NCBI GenBank assembly: GCA_027035985.1
Contig: JALVTI010000002.1
Span: forward strand, 1 to 14,502
DNA from: Aquificales bacterium
GTDB lineage: Bacteria > Aquificota > Aquificia > Aquificales > QOAS01
Direction of reading: 5' to 3'
Length of the DNA: 14,502 nt
The notes beneath the pieces are model-generated. The model had not been told where the DNA came from, did no database searches, and worked only from the letters and a program-made list of their open reading frames with translations. The translations under genes and the position numbers were made by a program. How positions within the stretch are numbered: the first letter of the stretch is position 1; each line of letters starts with the position of its first letter. This document shows, piece after piece, positions 1 through 6,013 of this stretch.

Positions 1-2
1 TG

Positions 3-203
3 CCCCCGCTCCCGAGGGGAACGCGTCTGATACTATCGCCGGTTGGTGCTTACAACGTCACCCAGTGGATGCAGTTTATCCGCTACAGACCCAATGTGGT
101 GCTAATAGACACCGAGGGTAAGGTTCACCTGATAAGGGAAGCCGAAAACATAGAGGACATCGAGAGGAGGGAAAGGCTTCCCGAACACCTCAAGTTGGTT
201 TAA
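3..203 (+). CDS. C-terminal fragment of a PLP-dependent (fold type III) amino-acid decarboxylase
   Basis: This open frame enters from the left edge and stops with TAA at 201-203, so only about 66 C-terminal residues are seen. The fragment contains PVGAYN followed by a TQ..QFI..RPNVVLI stretch and a charged tail. Alanine-racemase-fold decarboxylases (diaminopimelate, ornithine and carboxynorspermidine decarboxylase types) carry a GAY motif near the C-terminus whose Tyr helps bind the PLP phosphate, and the RP..V.LI strand after it is also typical. The substrate cannot be told from this piece. The stop overlaps the stop of the convergent TPR gene: the bases TTAA at 200-203 serve both. Family assignment is from recalled pattern and moderately secure; the exact enzyme is open. 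Confidence 0.55.
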   Translation, partial: PPLPRGTRLILSPVGAYNVTQWMQFIRYRPNVVLIDTEGKVHLIREAENIEDIERRERLPEHLKLV

Positions 204-874
204 CCCTTCTCACCCTTCCCTTCGTTGGATTTTTCCTTTTTCCCTTCCCCGGAAGGTTTTTCCAATTTCTTCAAATACCCTTTTGCGGTCAAATTCTCGG
301 GGTCTAATATCAGAACGTTTTTGAATACCTCTTTAGCCCTCTTTAGGTCTCCCAGGTGGTAATAACCCTCTCCGAGGACTACCAAAAACGGCACCGATGT
401 GGGGTAGATGGCGAGCATCTTTAACGCAACCGCCACCTGTTGTTTGTATTTCCTCTCCTCACCGAGGACTTTCGCAAGTCTCAAGTTCCCGTAATAGTTG
501 TAGTAATCGATAGCGATTACCTTGTAGAGCACCTGTTCGGCGTCACCCCATCGCTCTTGAGCCATTAACGGGAGGGATAACCCCAATTTCGATTCGACTG
601 AGGTCGGTATCGCCATATCAGCCTTGCGGTAGTGAAATTCGGAATTGTCGTATTTTTTCATCAAATAGTAGAGCCACCCGAGACGGAGGTTTACGGTGTA
701 GCCGTTGGGATAGGCTTTGTAAATCGGCATCAAAACCCTTATTGCATCCTTGTAGTCCCCTATTTTTTCGTAAAAGAAGGACTTTTGATAGGCTTCCTTT
801 ATCTGCTCGTAGGAGAGGGCAAATAAGGTTTGGGTGAAAAGGATAAAAAAGGAGAAAAGCTTCAACAACCTCAT
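200..874 (-). CDS. exported tetratricopeptide-repeat (TPR) protein
   Basis: A 224-residue protein with an N-terminal signal peptide (about residues 1-19, a hydrophobic FFILF core ending near FALS). At least three TPR-like helix pairs follow, recognisable from A..L.P.Y..YP spacing and from the late repeat LGEGYYHLGDLKRAKEVF with LDPEN. The C-terminal 15 or so residues are low-complexity Lys/Glu/Gly and probably disordered. TPR domains mediate protein-protein contacts, so a periplasmic scaffold or envelope-assembly role is likely but not shown. It starts 4 bases after the stop of the outer-membrane protein gene, so the two are almost certainly one transcript. The ATG is preceded by TTT with no Shine-Dalgarno sequence, which suggests translational coupling to the upstream gene. 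The partner is unknown. Confidence 0.8.
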   Translation of the reverse strand: MRLLKLFSFFILFTQTLFALSYEQIKEAYQKSFFYEKIGDYKDAIRVLMPIYKAYPNGYTVNLRLGWLYYLMKKYDNSEFHYRKADMAIPTSVESKLGLSLPLMAQERWGDAEQVLYKVIAIDYYNYYGNLRLAKVLGEERKYKQQVAVALKMLAIYPTSVPFLVVLGEGYYHLGDLKRAKEVFKNVLILDPENLTAKGYLKKLEKPSGEGKKEKSNEGKGEKG

Positions 875-878
875 AAAG

Positions 879-1757
879 TTAGAAAGAATAGCTTAAGCTA
901 ACGGTGGTAGTTAGAGTTCCTACATTATTACCGCTCGATAGTTCCTTATAATTGCTGTAACCTACAGTTCCGGTGATGGAAACTTTTTTGTTTATATAAT
1001 AGGTTCCACTAACATTTAGACCCCAGCGATATTTTTCGCTTAGATTGTAAACTACAAAACCGCCGGCATCGACATCCAAAACCCTTTCTCCAACCCATCC
1101 ACCGGCGGTTAAGTTATACTTGGGCGTGAAATAAGTGGCACTTGCACCAATAGAGAAATAGTTATTTTTAGTTAATTTGGAAATGTCGTAAGTGGTATTA
1201 CTCGGATAATCCACATTTATCCAAGTAAAGCTTCCACTGAAGTAATAACCTCTGTAATAGTCTATCCAGTGGTAAAAACCTCCGTGAGCTTGGGCTTGCA
1301 CCGCATCGATATCGTTTCTATAGTTGCTGTAAGAAACAAATACCCCGCTATTCCACGCGTAGCGTTTTATATAACCTATGTCGGCAAAATAAATTTGCGC
1401 TGTAGAGGAATAATGTTTATTAGGTGAAGATATATAGTGAAAACCTACCTTACCATACCAAGGTAAATATTGATAGTTGGTGTAAGCTATAACGTAATCA
1501 CTTTGGTTCCAGTTGCTTTTGCTATTCTTATAATCCAAATGGGTGTTTCCTATAGCGGCTTCAAATACGTGCGTTCCGTAATACTTGAGGGTTAGAGCTC
1601 CATAGAGGGTGGCGGAAAATCCAGACCTTTTTACGGCACTATTGGAATAACTTATATAGGTCAAGCTAGGCGATACAGTTAAATACCAATCTTTTTGAGT
1701 TTGAACGGCTCCCGCAATCCCCACCACCGATAGGGAAATTAACAAAGATTTCCTCAT
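879..1757 (-). CDS. outer-membrane beta-barrel protein
   Basis: A 292-residue protein. Residues 1-18 look like a signal peptide (LLISLSVVGIAGA with cleavage near AVQ). The rest is Tyr/Trp/Ser/Asn-rich with alternating hydrophobic-polar stretches, as in transmembrane beta strands, and it ends in VSLSYSF. A terminal Phe preceded by alternating hydrophobic residues is the outer-membrane insertion signal read by BamA. It has few charged residues and no cysteine in the barrel. I do not recognise a named family; it could be a porin or an adhesin-like barrel. It is the first gene of a two-gene unit with the TPR protein. The composition is AT-rich, and aromatic residues crowd the strand segments. Confidence 0.75.
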   Translation of the reverse strand: MRKSLLISLSVVGIAGAVQTQKDWYLTVSPSLTYISYSNSAVKRSGFSATLYGALTLKYYGTHVFEAAIGNTHLDYKNSKSNWNQSDYVIAYTNYQYLPWYGKVGFHYISSPNKHYSSTAQIYFADIGYIKRYAWNSGVFVSYSNYRNDIDAVQAQAHGGFYHWIDYYRGYYFSGSFTWINVDYPSNTTYDISKLTKNNYFSIGASATYFTPKYNLTAGGWVGERVLDVDAGGFVVYNLSEKYRWGLNVSGTYYINKKVSITGTVGYSNYKELSSGNNVGTLTTTVSLSYSF

Positions 1758-1771
1758 AAAGTATTAAATAA

Positions 1772-1801
1772 TCTATACAAAACCCAGTTTTAGATTGATA
1801 A
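1772..1801 (-). promoter_or_regulatory. candidate sigma-70 promoter for the OMP-TPR pair
   Basis: Read on the minus strand: TTATCA (1796-1801) as -35, an 18-base spacer, and TATAGA (1772-1777) as -10, each matching consensus at 4 of 6 positions. The -10 ends 14 bases before the ATG at 1757. The -35 overlaps an FNR-box-like sequence at 1795-1808. Fit is moderate and no expression data are available. Confidence 0.3.
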
Positions 1802-1846
1802 AAATCTCTAAACGCCACCTGTGGAATGGATTGATAATGAACCTTT

Positions 1847-2692
1847 ATGAGAGAAATACATGTCGACCGTATCACTCAAGCGGTTAAAGAGCTATTTATG
1901 AAAGCTAACTACGAACTACCTTCCGATGTTCAAAAAGCTTTTGAAGAGGCATTGAAAAAAGAGGAAAGCCCTGCGGGAAAAGAGGTTTTGAACCTAATCC
2001 TTCAAAATGCCGAAGTAGCCCGTAAGGAAAGGGTTGCCTATTGCCAAGACACCGGCGTGGCGGTTGTTTTCGTTCAAATAGGGCAGGATGTTCGTATAGT
2101 GGGGGGAGACCTAAATAAAGCCATTGAGGAAGGCGTCAGACAGGCTTATAAGGAGGGTTACCTGCGCGCCTCCATGGTTTGGGATCCCGTCTTTGAGAGG
2201 AAAAATACCGGAGACAACACCCCTCCCGTTATCCATTACGAAATAGTTCCCGGCGACAGGATTAAAATAATCGCCGCACCAAAGGGTGGGGGCTCGGAAA
2301 ACACTTCCCGCCTTGCGATGCTAAAGCCCGCCGACGGCTGGGAAGGGGTTAAAAACTTCGTTCTGGAAACCGTCAAACTGGCGGGTCCCAACGCATGTCC
2401 CCCGTTTATAGTGGGTGTAGGTATCGGCGGAAACTTCGAATATTGCGCCTATCTGGCTAAAAAGGCACTCCTGAGACCCGTGGGAGAGAGGCATAAAAAT
2501 CCCCTCATAGCGAGGGTGGAGGAGGAACTTCTCGAAGAAGTTAACAAAATAGGCTGGGGACCCATGGGATTCGGTGGTAGGGTTACAGCAGTCGACGTAA
2601 AGGTGGAAATGTATCCCTGTCACATAGCTTCCCTACCGGTTGCGGTGAACATCCAATGCCACGCCGCAAGACACGCAGAAATAGAGATTTAA
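1847..2692 (+). CDS. fumA: fumarate hydratase, class I [4Fe-4S], alpha subunit
   Basis: A 281-residue protein matching the N-terminal half of class I (iron-sulfur) fumarases, which interconvert fumarate and malate in the TCA or reductive TCA cycle in the cytoplasm. The signature CQDTG begins at Cys66. Other cysteines sit at 184 (NACPPF), 258 (YPCHIAS) and 271 (IQCHAARH); Cys66, Cys184 and one of the last two are the expected cluster ligands. The PKGGGSEN stretch is also conserved. Two-subunit bacterial and archaeal enzymes have an alpha chain of this length and a separate beta chain of about 200 residues. No beta gene is in this window; the next gene is a repressor. The tartrate dehydratase alpha subunit is a related alternative. 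The ATG follows ACCTTT with no Shine-Dalgarno sequence. Confidence 0.88.
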   Translation: MREIHVDRITQAVKELFMKANYELPSDVQKAFEEALKKEESPAGKEVLNLILQNAEVARKERVAYCQDTGVAVVFVQIGQDVRIVGGDLNKAIEEGVRQAYKEGYLRASMVWDPVFERKNTGDNTPPVIHYEIVPGDRIKIIAAPKGGGSENTSRLAMLKPADGWEGVKNFVLETVKLAGPNACPPFIVGVGIGGNFEYCAYLAKKALLRPVGERHKNPLIARVEEELLEEVNKIGWGPMGFGGRVTAVDVKVEMYPCHIASLPVAVNIQCHAARHAEIEI

Positions 2693-2765
2693 TCGGACTT
2701 TCCAAAGCTTAGATTTTTAAAAAAAATCATATAGCAATTTTCGTTTTCATATTTATTGTTTCTTT

Positions 2766-3122
2766 ATGAAAAAAATGGAAACAATGGATATTTACAGGCA
2801 AATAGGCGAAAAAATCCGTAAATTGAGGTTGACAAAAGGCTTCTCACAAAAAGATTTGGCTAAATATGTAGGTGTTACCTATCAGCAAATTCAAAATTAC
2901 GAAAAAGGAAAGTCAAAAATTCCCGTAGATAGGTTGATTAAAATAGCCGAAGCTTTAGAAGTTTCATTGGATTACTTCCTTAAAGAGTTCGATAATAATC
3001 ACGATAAGGTTCCTGAAAGTGAAATAGCATTACTAAATACTTACTATAAAAGTATCAATTCCGAAAAAATTAGAAAACAAATTCTCGCATTGTTGAGAAC
3101 TTTGGCTGAAGAAAGCACTTAA
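2766..3122 (+). CDS. XRE-family helix-turn-helix transcriptional regulator
   Basis: A 118-residue protein. Residues about 13-68 form a Cro/C1-type helix-turn-helix: IGEKIRKLRLTKGFSQKDLA, then GVTYQQIQNYEKGKSKIP and a closing LIKIAEALEVSLDYFL. The Q-I-QNYE part is the recognition helix. The roughly 50-residue C-terminal tail is helical and may dimerise; it resembles short phage-repressor or SinR-like proteins. Three in-frame ATGs lie at 2766, 2775 and 2784. The first is given, but the conserved domain would fit any of them, and none has a Shine-Dalgarno site. It is markedly AT-rich (21 G/C in 60 bases at 2821-2880). Neighbours are the fumarase alpha gene upstream and a convergent exported protein downstream. 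No target or ligand domain is evident. Confidence 0.85.
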   Translation: MKKMETMDIYRQIGEKIRKLRLTKGFSQKDLAKYVGVTYQQIQNYEKGKSKIPVDRLIKIAEALEVSLDYFLKEFDNNHDKVPESEIALLNTYYKSINSEKIRKQILALLRTLAEEST

Positions 3123-3189
3123 CCCTTCTTTTACTTCTACTTATTGGAAAGATAAGAATAAATGGATATAAAAATTGAGTTAGTTGATA

Positions 3190-3208
3190 TCTATTAAATA
3201 TTAATAGA
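3190..3208. repeat. 8-bp perfect inverted repeat between convergent genes
   Basis: TCTATTAA (3190-3197), a 3-base centre, and TTAATAGA (3201-3208) form a perfect palindrome that includes the stop codon of the minus-strand gene. It is all A/T except one G-C pair and has no following T-run, so it is a poor intrinsic terminator. It may only mark the end of two convergent transcripts or be chance in AT-rich sequence. Confidence 0.4.
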
Positions 3209-3905
3209 CAACGAGAAAGTCGTTGTAAGGGCAAGTGTAAGGTTTGAAGGGAATTCTATTGTCTATTAAGCCATCGTGAAGCAAAATTCTATAGTCATTT
3301 TCGTCTCCATAAAAAACCATCCGTTTAATCAGCCCCTGTTTGCAAGAAGTTTTTAGCAGGCTTAACAAGAATAAATCTGCCGGGGTTAGATTTTTGGAAA
3401 TCTGAAAATATATAGGTCTTTTTGCCACTTTTAGAAATTCCTTCCAAGCCTTATAAAAGTTGGCTCTTAAAATAGCCTCAAGATTTTTAAACTCTTGAAA
3501 ATCTTCCAAGCCTTTCTGTTTTTCTATCCACCATTCCGCATAGGCGTTGTAGGATGTCTCCAATCGAGCCGTTAAAATGGGATAATGCTTGCGCAAATAT
3601 TTGTAATTAACGGGATGTAGGGCTTTTACAAAATATTTGTAAGGTGAGCAATCCAACGGAGCGGCTGCGCAACTAGCCATTTCAAGCATTTCTGCGGCTT
3701 GGTTATATAAGGCGTAGGATGCATAGAGTTTTCCATAACGGTAGTAATAAAGGATTTTGTTGTAAGTATAAGGTTTTTCTATAGCGGTGCCGTCGCTTTC
3801 GTATTTGGTTAAAGTATCCTGAACCGCGCTTAAAAGTTCGCTTAAAGTTGTTGCCGAAGAAAAGGTTAACGGGACAATTGTTAATAGCAAAAGCTTTCTA
3901 AACAT
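3201..3905 (-). CDS. exported protein of unknown function with four cysteines
   Basis: A 234-residue protein with a clear signal peptide (residues 1-18, LLLLTIVPLTF then SSA). The mature part is predicted helical and Tyr-rich, with four cysteines: SCAAAPLDC near the middle, TSCKQG, and YTCP near the C-terminus. This fits periplasmic disulfide bonds. I do not recognise the family, and no catalytic motif or TPR consensus is convincing, although the first half (YRYGKLYASYALYNQAAEML) is TPR-like. It converges with the XRE regulator and diverges from tsaC over 42 bases. Composition is AT-rich like the XRE gene. The ATG follows TTTCAA and lacks a Shine-Dalgarno sequence. The function is unknown. 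Confidence 0.7.
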   Translation of the reverse strand: MFRKLLLLTIVPLTFSSATTLSELLSAVQDTLTKYESDGTAIEKPYTYNKILYYYRYGKLYASYALYNQAAEMLEMASCAAAPLDCSPYKYFVKALHPVNYKYLRKHYPILTARLETSYNAYAEWWIEKQKGLEDFQEFKNLEAILRANFYKAWKEFLKVAKRPIYFQISKNLTPADLFLLSLLKTSCKQGLIKRMVFYGDENDYRILLHDGLIDNRIPFKPYTCPYNDFLVVY

Positions 3906-3947
3906 TTGAAACTATATTTTAAAAGAAGCGCTGTTTAGATTTTTTTT

Positions 3948-4559
3948 ATGCGAATATTACCCGCAAAAAGTGAATACATATCTATAGCATTACCATTTGT
4001 GAACAAAGGCTATCCAATAGTATTGCCTACCGATACCCTTTACGGAATTTGTGCCGATGCCACAAACCAAAAGGCGGTAGAGAAAATATACCACCTCAAA
4101 TGGAGAAATCCTAACAAACCTCTAATAGTTCTTATTGAGAATCCCCAATGGCTGGAAAAATTTTTTCACCTATCCGTGTCGGGAGGTATAAAAAAACTAT
4201 TCCTTTTTGAGAAACCTATCTCGGTTATTCTTCCTATAAAGGGTTTCGATTACATATCCCGCGGTAGCGGAAAAATAGCTTTTAGACTCGTTAAGAAGGG
4301 ATTTATTAAGGAATTTCTTAAAGCCTTTGGAAAACCAATAGTAGCCCCCAGCGCCAATTGGGAGGGGCATCCTCCAGCAAAAACCCCCCTACAGGCTTAT
4401 CTCTATTTTGGGGATGCGGTTCCCGTATACTTTGACGACGGAATAAGGATAGGTAATCCTTCGGCTTTAATCGATTTGTCCGACGGAAGGTTTAACGTTC
4501 TAAGAAAGGGTAATCTGACCACCAAAGATTTGGAAATTCTTAGAACACTAAGAATATAA
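3948..4559 (+). CDS. tsaC: L-threonylcarbamoyladenylate synthase (Sua5/YciO/YrdC family)
   Basis: A 203-residue single-domain protein of the YrdC fold, the length expected for TsaC. It makes threonylcarbamoyl-AMP from threonine, bicarbonate and ATP, the first step of t6A formation at position 37 of ANN-decoding tRNAs. Visible signatures are PTDTLYG (27-33), the KxR pair in HLKWRNPNKPL (Lys51, Arg53), and the SAN motif followed by EGHPPAKTP. It ends in the usual STVIDL-like region, here SALIDLSDG, followed by RKG. A YciO-type paralogue without proven TsaC activity is the main alternative. It starts at ATG after a run of eight T, with no Shine-Dalgarno site. It ends 3 bases before the convergent tRNA-fMet 3' end, next to two tRNA genes and mnmA. 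Confidence 0.85.
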   Translation: MRILPAKSEYISIALPFVNKGYPIVLPTDTLYGICADATNQKAVEKIYHLKWRNPNKPLIVLIENPQWLEKFFHLSVSGGIKKLFLFEKPISVILPIKGFDYISRGSGKIAFRLVKKGFIKEFLKAFGKPIVAPSANWEGHPPAKTPLQAYLYFGDAVPVYFDDGIRIGNPSALIDLSDGRFNVLRKGNLTTKDLEILRTLRI

Positions 4560-4562
4560 AAG

Positions 4563-4639
4563 TGGTTGCGGGGGCGGGATTTGAACCCGCGACCTCCGGG
4601 TTATGAGCCCGGCGAGCTACCAGGCTGCTCCACCCCGCA
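4563..4639 (-). tRNA. tRNA-fMet (CAU), initiator
   Basis: A 77-base cloverleaf with encoded CCA (4563-4565). Anticodon CAU lies in a loop closed by CCGGG/CCCGG, giving the three consecutive G-C pairs (29-31 with 39-41) that mark initiator tRNAs. The D-stem has A11-U24, also an initiator mark (elongators have pyrimidine 11 and purine 24). T-stem GCGGG/CCCGC and loop TTCAAAT are regular. The unusual point is position 1: it is U (complement of a4639) opposite A72, so 1-72 can pair, whereas typical bacterial initiators have C1-A72. The 5' end is given as 4639 to make a 7-bp acceptor stem with A73. Confidence 0.93.
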
Positions 4640-4655
4640 TTTCACAGAACCCTAC

Positions 4656-4675
4656 GGAGCAGCCCGTATAGCCCG
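4656..4675 (+). repeat. inverted, diverged copy of the tRNA-fMet D-arm in the tRNA leader
   Basis: Plus-strand GGAGCAGCC (4656-4664) is identical to tRNA-fMet positions 9-17 (complement of 4623-4631). The likeness continues with C for U17a, G18, two bases replacing G19, then TAGC, C for U24, and CG to position 26. In the minus-strand transcript this becomes a leader segment complementary to the whole D-arm. Both substitutions keep G-U pairing and one base bulges. The two arms are separated by 24 bases that contain the mature 5' end. Confidence 0.6.
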
Positions 4676-4739
4676 ACCCACAACCTTCAATATTCGAAAT
4701 ATAGTCTCTTCCGTTCCAAATATAAATGATTTTTATCAG

Positions 4740-4767
4740 ATTATAAGAGTTTATCCACCATTGACAC
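4740..4767 (-). promoter_or_regulatory. sigma-70 promoter for tRNA-fMet
   Basis: On the minus strand, GTGTCA (4762-4767, 4 of 6 to TTGACA), a 16-base spacer and a perfect TATAAT (4740-4745). Transcription would begin near 4733, giving a pre-tRNA leader of about 93 bases. The promoter lies between the two tRNA genes, so tRNA-fMet can be made independently of tRNA-Ser and mnmA. Confidence 0.6.
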
Positions 4768-4808
4768 CCATCGGTTGTAAAGGAACCTTCTCCTCGATAT
4801 TATTTAGC

Positions 4809-4900
4809 TGGCGGAGGGGGTGGGATTCGAACCCACGGGCGGGCGTGAACCCGCCAAGGGATTTCAAATCCCCCGCCTTCGTCCGCTCGGCCACCCCTCC
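4809..4900 (-). tRNA. tRNA-Ser (UGA)
   Basis: A 92-base type II tRNA with encoded CCA (4809-4811) and discriminator G73. Acceptor stem GGAGGGG/CCCCTCC pairs fully. The anticodon loop TTTGAAA gives UGA, reading UCN serine codons (UCA chiefly). A long variable arm with the stem GGCGGG/CCCGCC is diagnostic for tRNA-Ser. T-loop TTCGAAT is regular. The 5' end lies 18 bases after the mnmA stop on the same strand, so it may be processed from an mnmA transcript; no separate promoter is obvious. Confidence 0.93.
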
Positions 4901-4918
4901 TGCCGAAATTATTAAATT

Positions 4919-5947
4919 TTAGGCTATAAACCCGCCCCCTACAAGGTATCGGTTGTCCAGGTAGAGCGCCCCTATCTGTCCCTTCGCAACACCCGCAAAG
5001 GGTTCCCTAAAGGTTATCTCAAGACCCCTATCGGTTTCCCTCAAACTTTCGACCTCCTTGGGAGGGGTTTTATACCTTATCTGTCCCCAAAGGGGTTTGC
5101 CCTTTACCTCCCCCAAAGGTAGGAAGAGGTTTAGCTCTTCCAAAACCACTTTGCGGGTTAGAAGCTCCTCCCTATCCCCCACAAAGACGGTGTTGGTCTT
5201 TGCGTCTATACCGACCACATAGACCGGTTTGCCCAACCGAAGTCCGAGACCCCTCCGCTGTCCCACGGTGTAGGCGTAATAGCCTTCGTGCCTCCCCACC
5301 ACCTTACCCTTATAGACGAAATTCCCCGCCTTCGGCGGGATATGTTTCTTTAAAAAATCTCTAAGCTTTTGCCCCCCGAGGAAGCAGATATCCTGACTCT
5401 CCTTTCGGCTCTGGGTCGGCAGACCCGCCCTTTTTGCGATATCCCTAACCTCCTCCTTTGTGTAATCACCCAAGGGGAATTCGAGGTAAGGGAGATATTT
5501 CCCCTTTAGGAGCGCCAAAAAGTAGGTTTGGTCCTTTTGGAGGTCTTTCGGTCTCGCGAGCGTAAGGCGGTCGCCTATCTCAACTTTCCTCACGTAGTGT
5601 CCGGTTAAAACCTTTTCAAACCCATCGGAGGTGAGTATTTCCGTAGCCAAACCGAGTTTTATCTCCTGATTGCAGACCGCGCAGGGGTTGGGCGTTCTCC
5701 CCCTTCTATACTCGTTAAGGAAGTAGTTAATAATCCTCTCCTCAAAGGGTTTCCTCAAATCCAAAACCTCGTGGGGGATTTTCAGGTATTGGCAGACCCT
5801 TTTGGCGTTCTCTATATCCTCCCAATTGTTGTGGAGGAATAAAGTTATTCCCACAATTTGGGCGTCGGGATACCTCTCCTTTGCGAGGAGTGCAACGACC
5901 GAGCTGTCGACCCCGCCGCTTAGGAGAACGGCTACTTTCCTTCCCAC
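4919..5947 (-). CDS. mnmA: tRNA-specific 2-thiouridylase
   Basis: A 342-residue cytoplasmic enzyme that places sulfur on U34 (s2U) of tRNA-Lys, tRNA-Glu and tRNA-Gln using ATP. The N-terminal PP-loop SGGVDSS (10-16) binds ATP. Cys92 in NPCAVCNQEIK and Cys188 in ESQDICFL match the catalytic and persulfide cysteines of MnmA; Cys89 is an extra nearby cysteine. TVGQRRGLG marks the central domain and a beta-barrel forms the C-terminus (FREPFAGVAKGQ). The start is GTG at 5945-5947: an in-frame TAA lies two codons upstream, so no earlier start exists. No Shine-Dalgarno site is clear. The gene diverges from sbcD across 66 bases and is followed by tRNA-Ser and tRNA-fMet on the same strand. Confidence 0.93.
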   Translation of the reverse strand: MGRKVAVLLSGGVDSSVVALLAKERYPDAQIVGITLFLHNNWEDIENAKRVCQYLKIPHEVLDLRKPFEERIINYFLNEYRRGRTPNPCAVCNQEIKLGLATEILTSDGFEKVLTGHYVRKVEIGDRLTLARPKDLQKDQTYFLALLKGKYLPYLEFPLGDYTKEEVRDIAKRAGLPTQSRKESQDICFLGGQKLRDFLKKHIPPKAGNFVYKGKVVGRHEGYYAYTVGQRRGLGLRLGKPVYVVGIDAKTNTVFVGDREELLTRKVVLEELNLFLPLGEVKGKPLWGQIRYKTPPKEVESLRETDRGLEITFREPFAGVAKGQIGALYLDNRYLVGGGFIA

Positions 5948-5969
5948 CTTAGGTTAATTTAATGCTAAG

Positions 5970-5980
5970 CCCCTTCGGGG
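5970..5980. other. small GC hairpin between divergent mnmA and sbcD
   Basis: CCCC (5970-5973), TTC, GGGG (5977-5980). On the plus strand it can also form a C(UUCG)G tetraloop. It lies in the only space available for both promoters, about 34 bases before the sbcD ATG, so it could be part of a leader. There is no T-run in a useful place, so it is not called a terminator. Confidence 0.35.
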
Positions 5981-6013
5981 AATTCTGACCTCCGGGGGTT
6001 AAATTTTCCTTCG

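Noticed and set aside
2720..2738. AT-only hairpin after the fumarase gene as a terminator
   Set aside because: The stem is almost wholly A-T and has no T-run on the plus strand after it; not convincing.
3184..3197. TTGAT-ATCT-ATTAA, a 9-of-10 FNR-box match
   Set aside because: It lies between convergent genes where no promoter is expected and overlaps an AT-rich palindrome; treated as chance.
4648..4718. Complete pseudo-tRNA on the plus strand facing tRNA-fMet
   Set aside because: Only the D-arm-like part (4656-4675) is convincing. A T-loop-like TTCGAAA occurs at 4693-4699, but the anticodon arm is too short, the acceptor strand does not match and CCA is misplaced.
4566..4922. Plus-strand open frame of 118 codons across the tRNA region
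   Set aside because: It is the antisense of tRNA-fMet and tRNA-Ser joined by spacer; its RDLNPRP and WDSNPRA pieces are the usual artefact of reading tRNA T-arms backwards.
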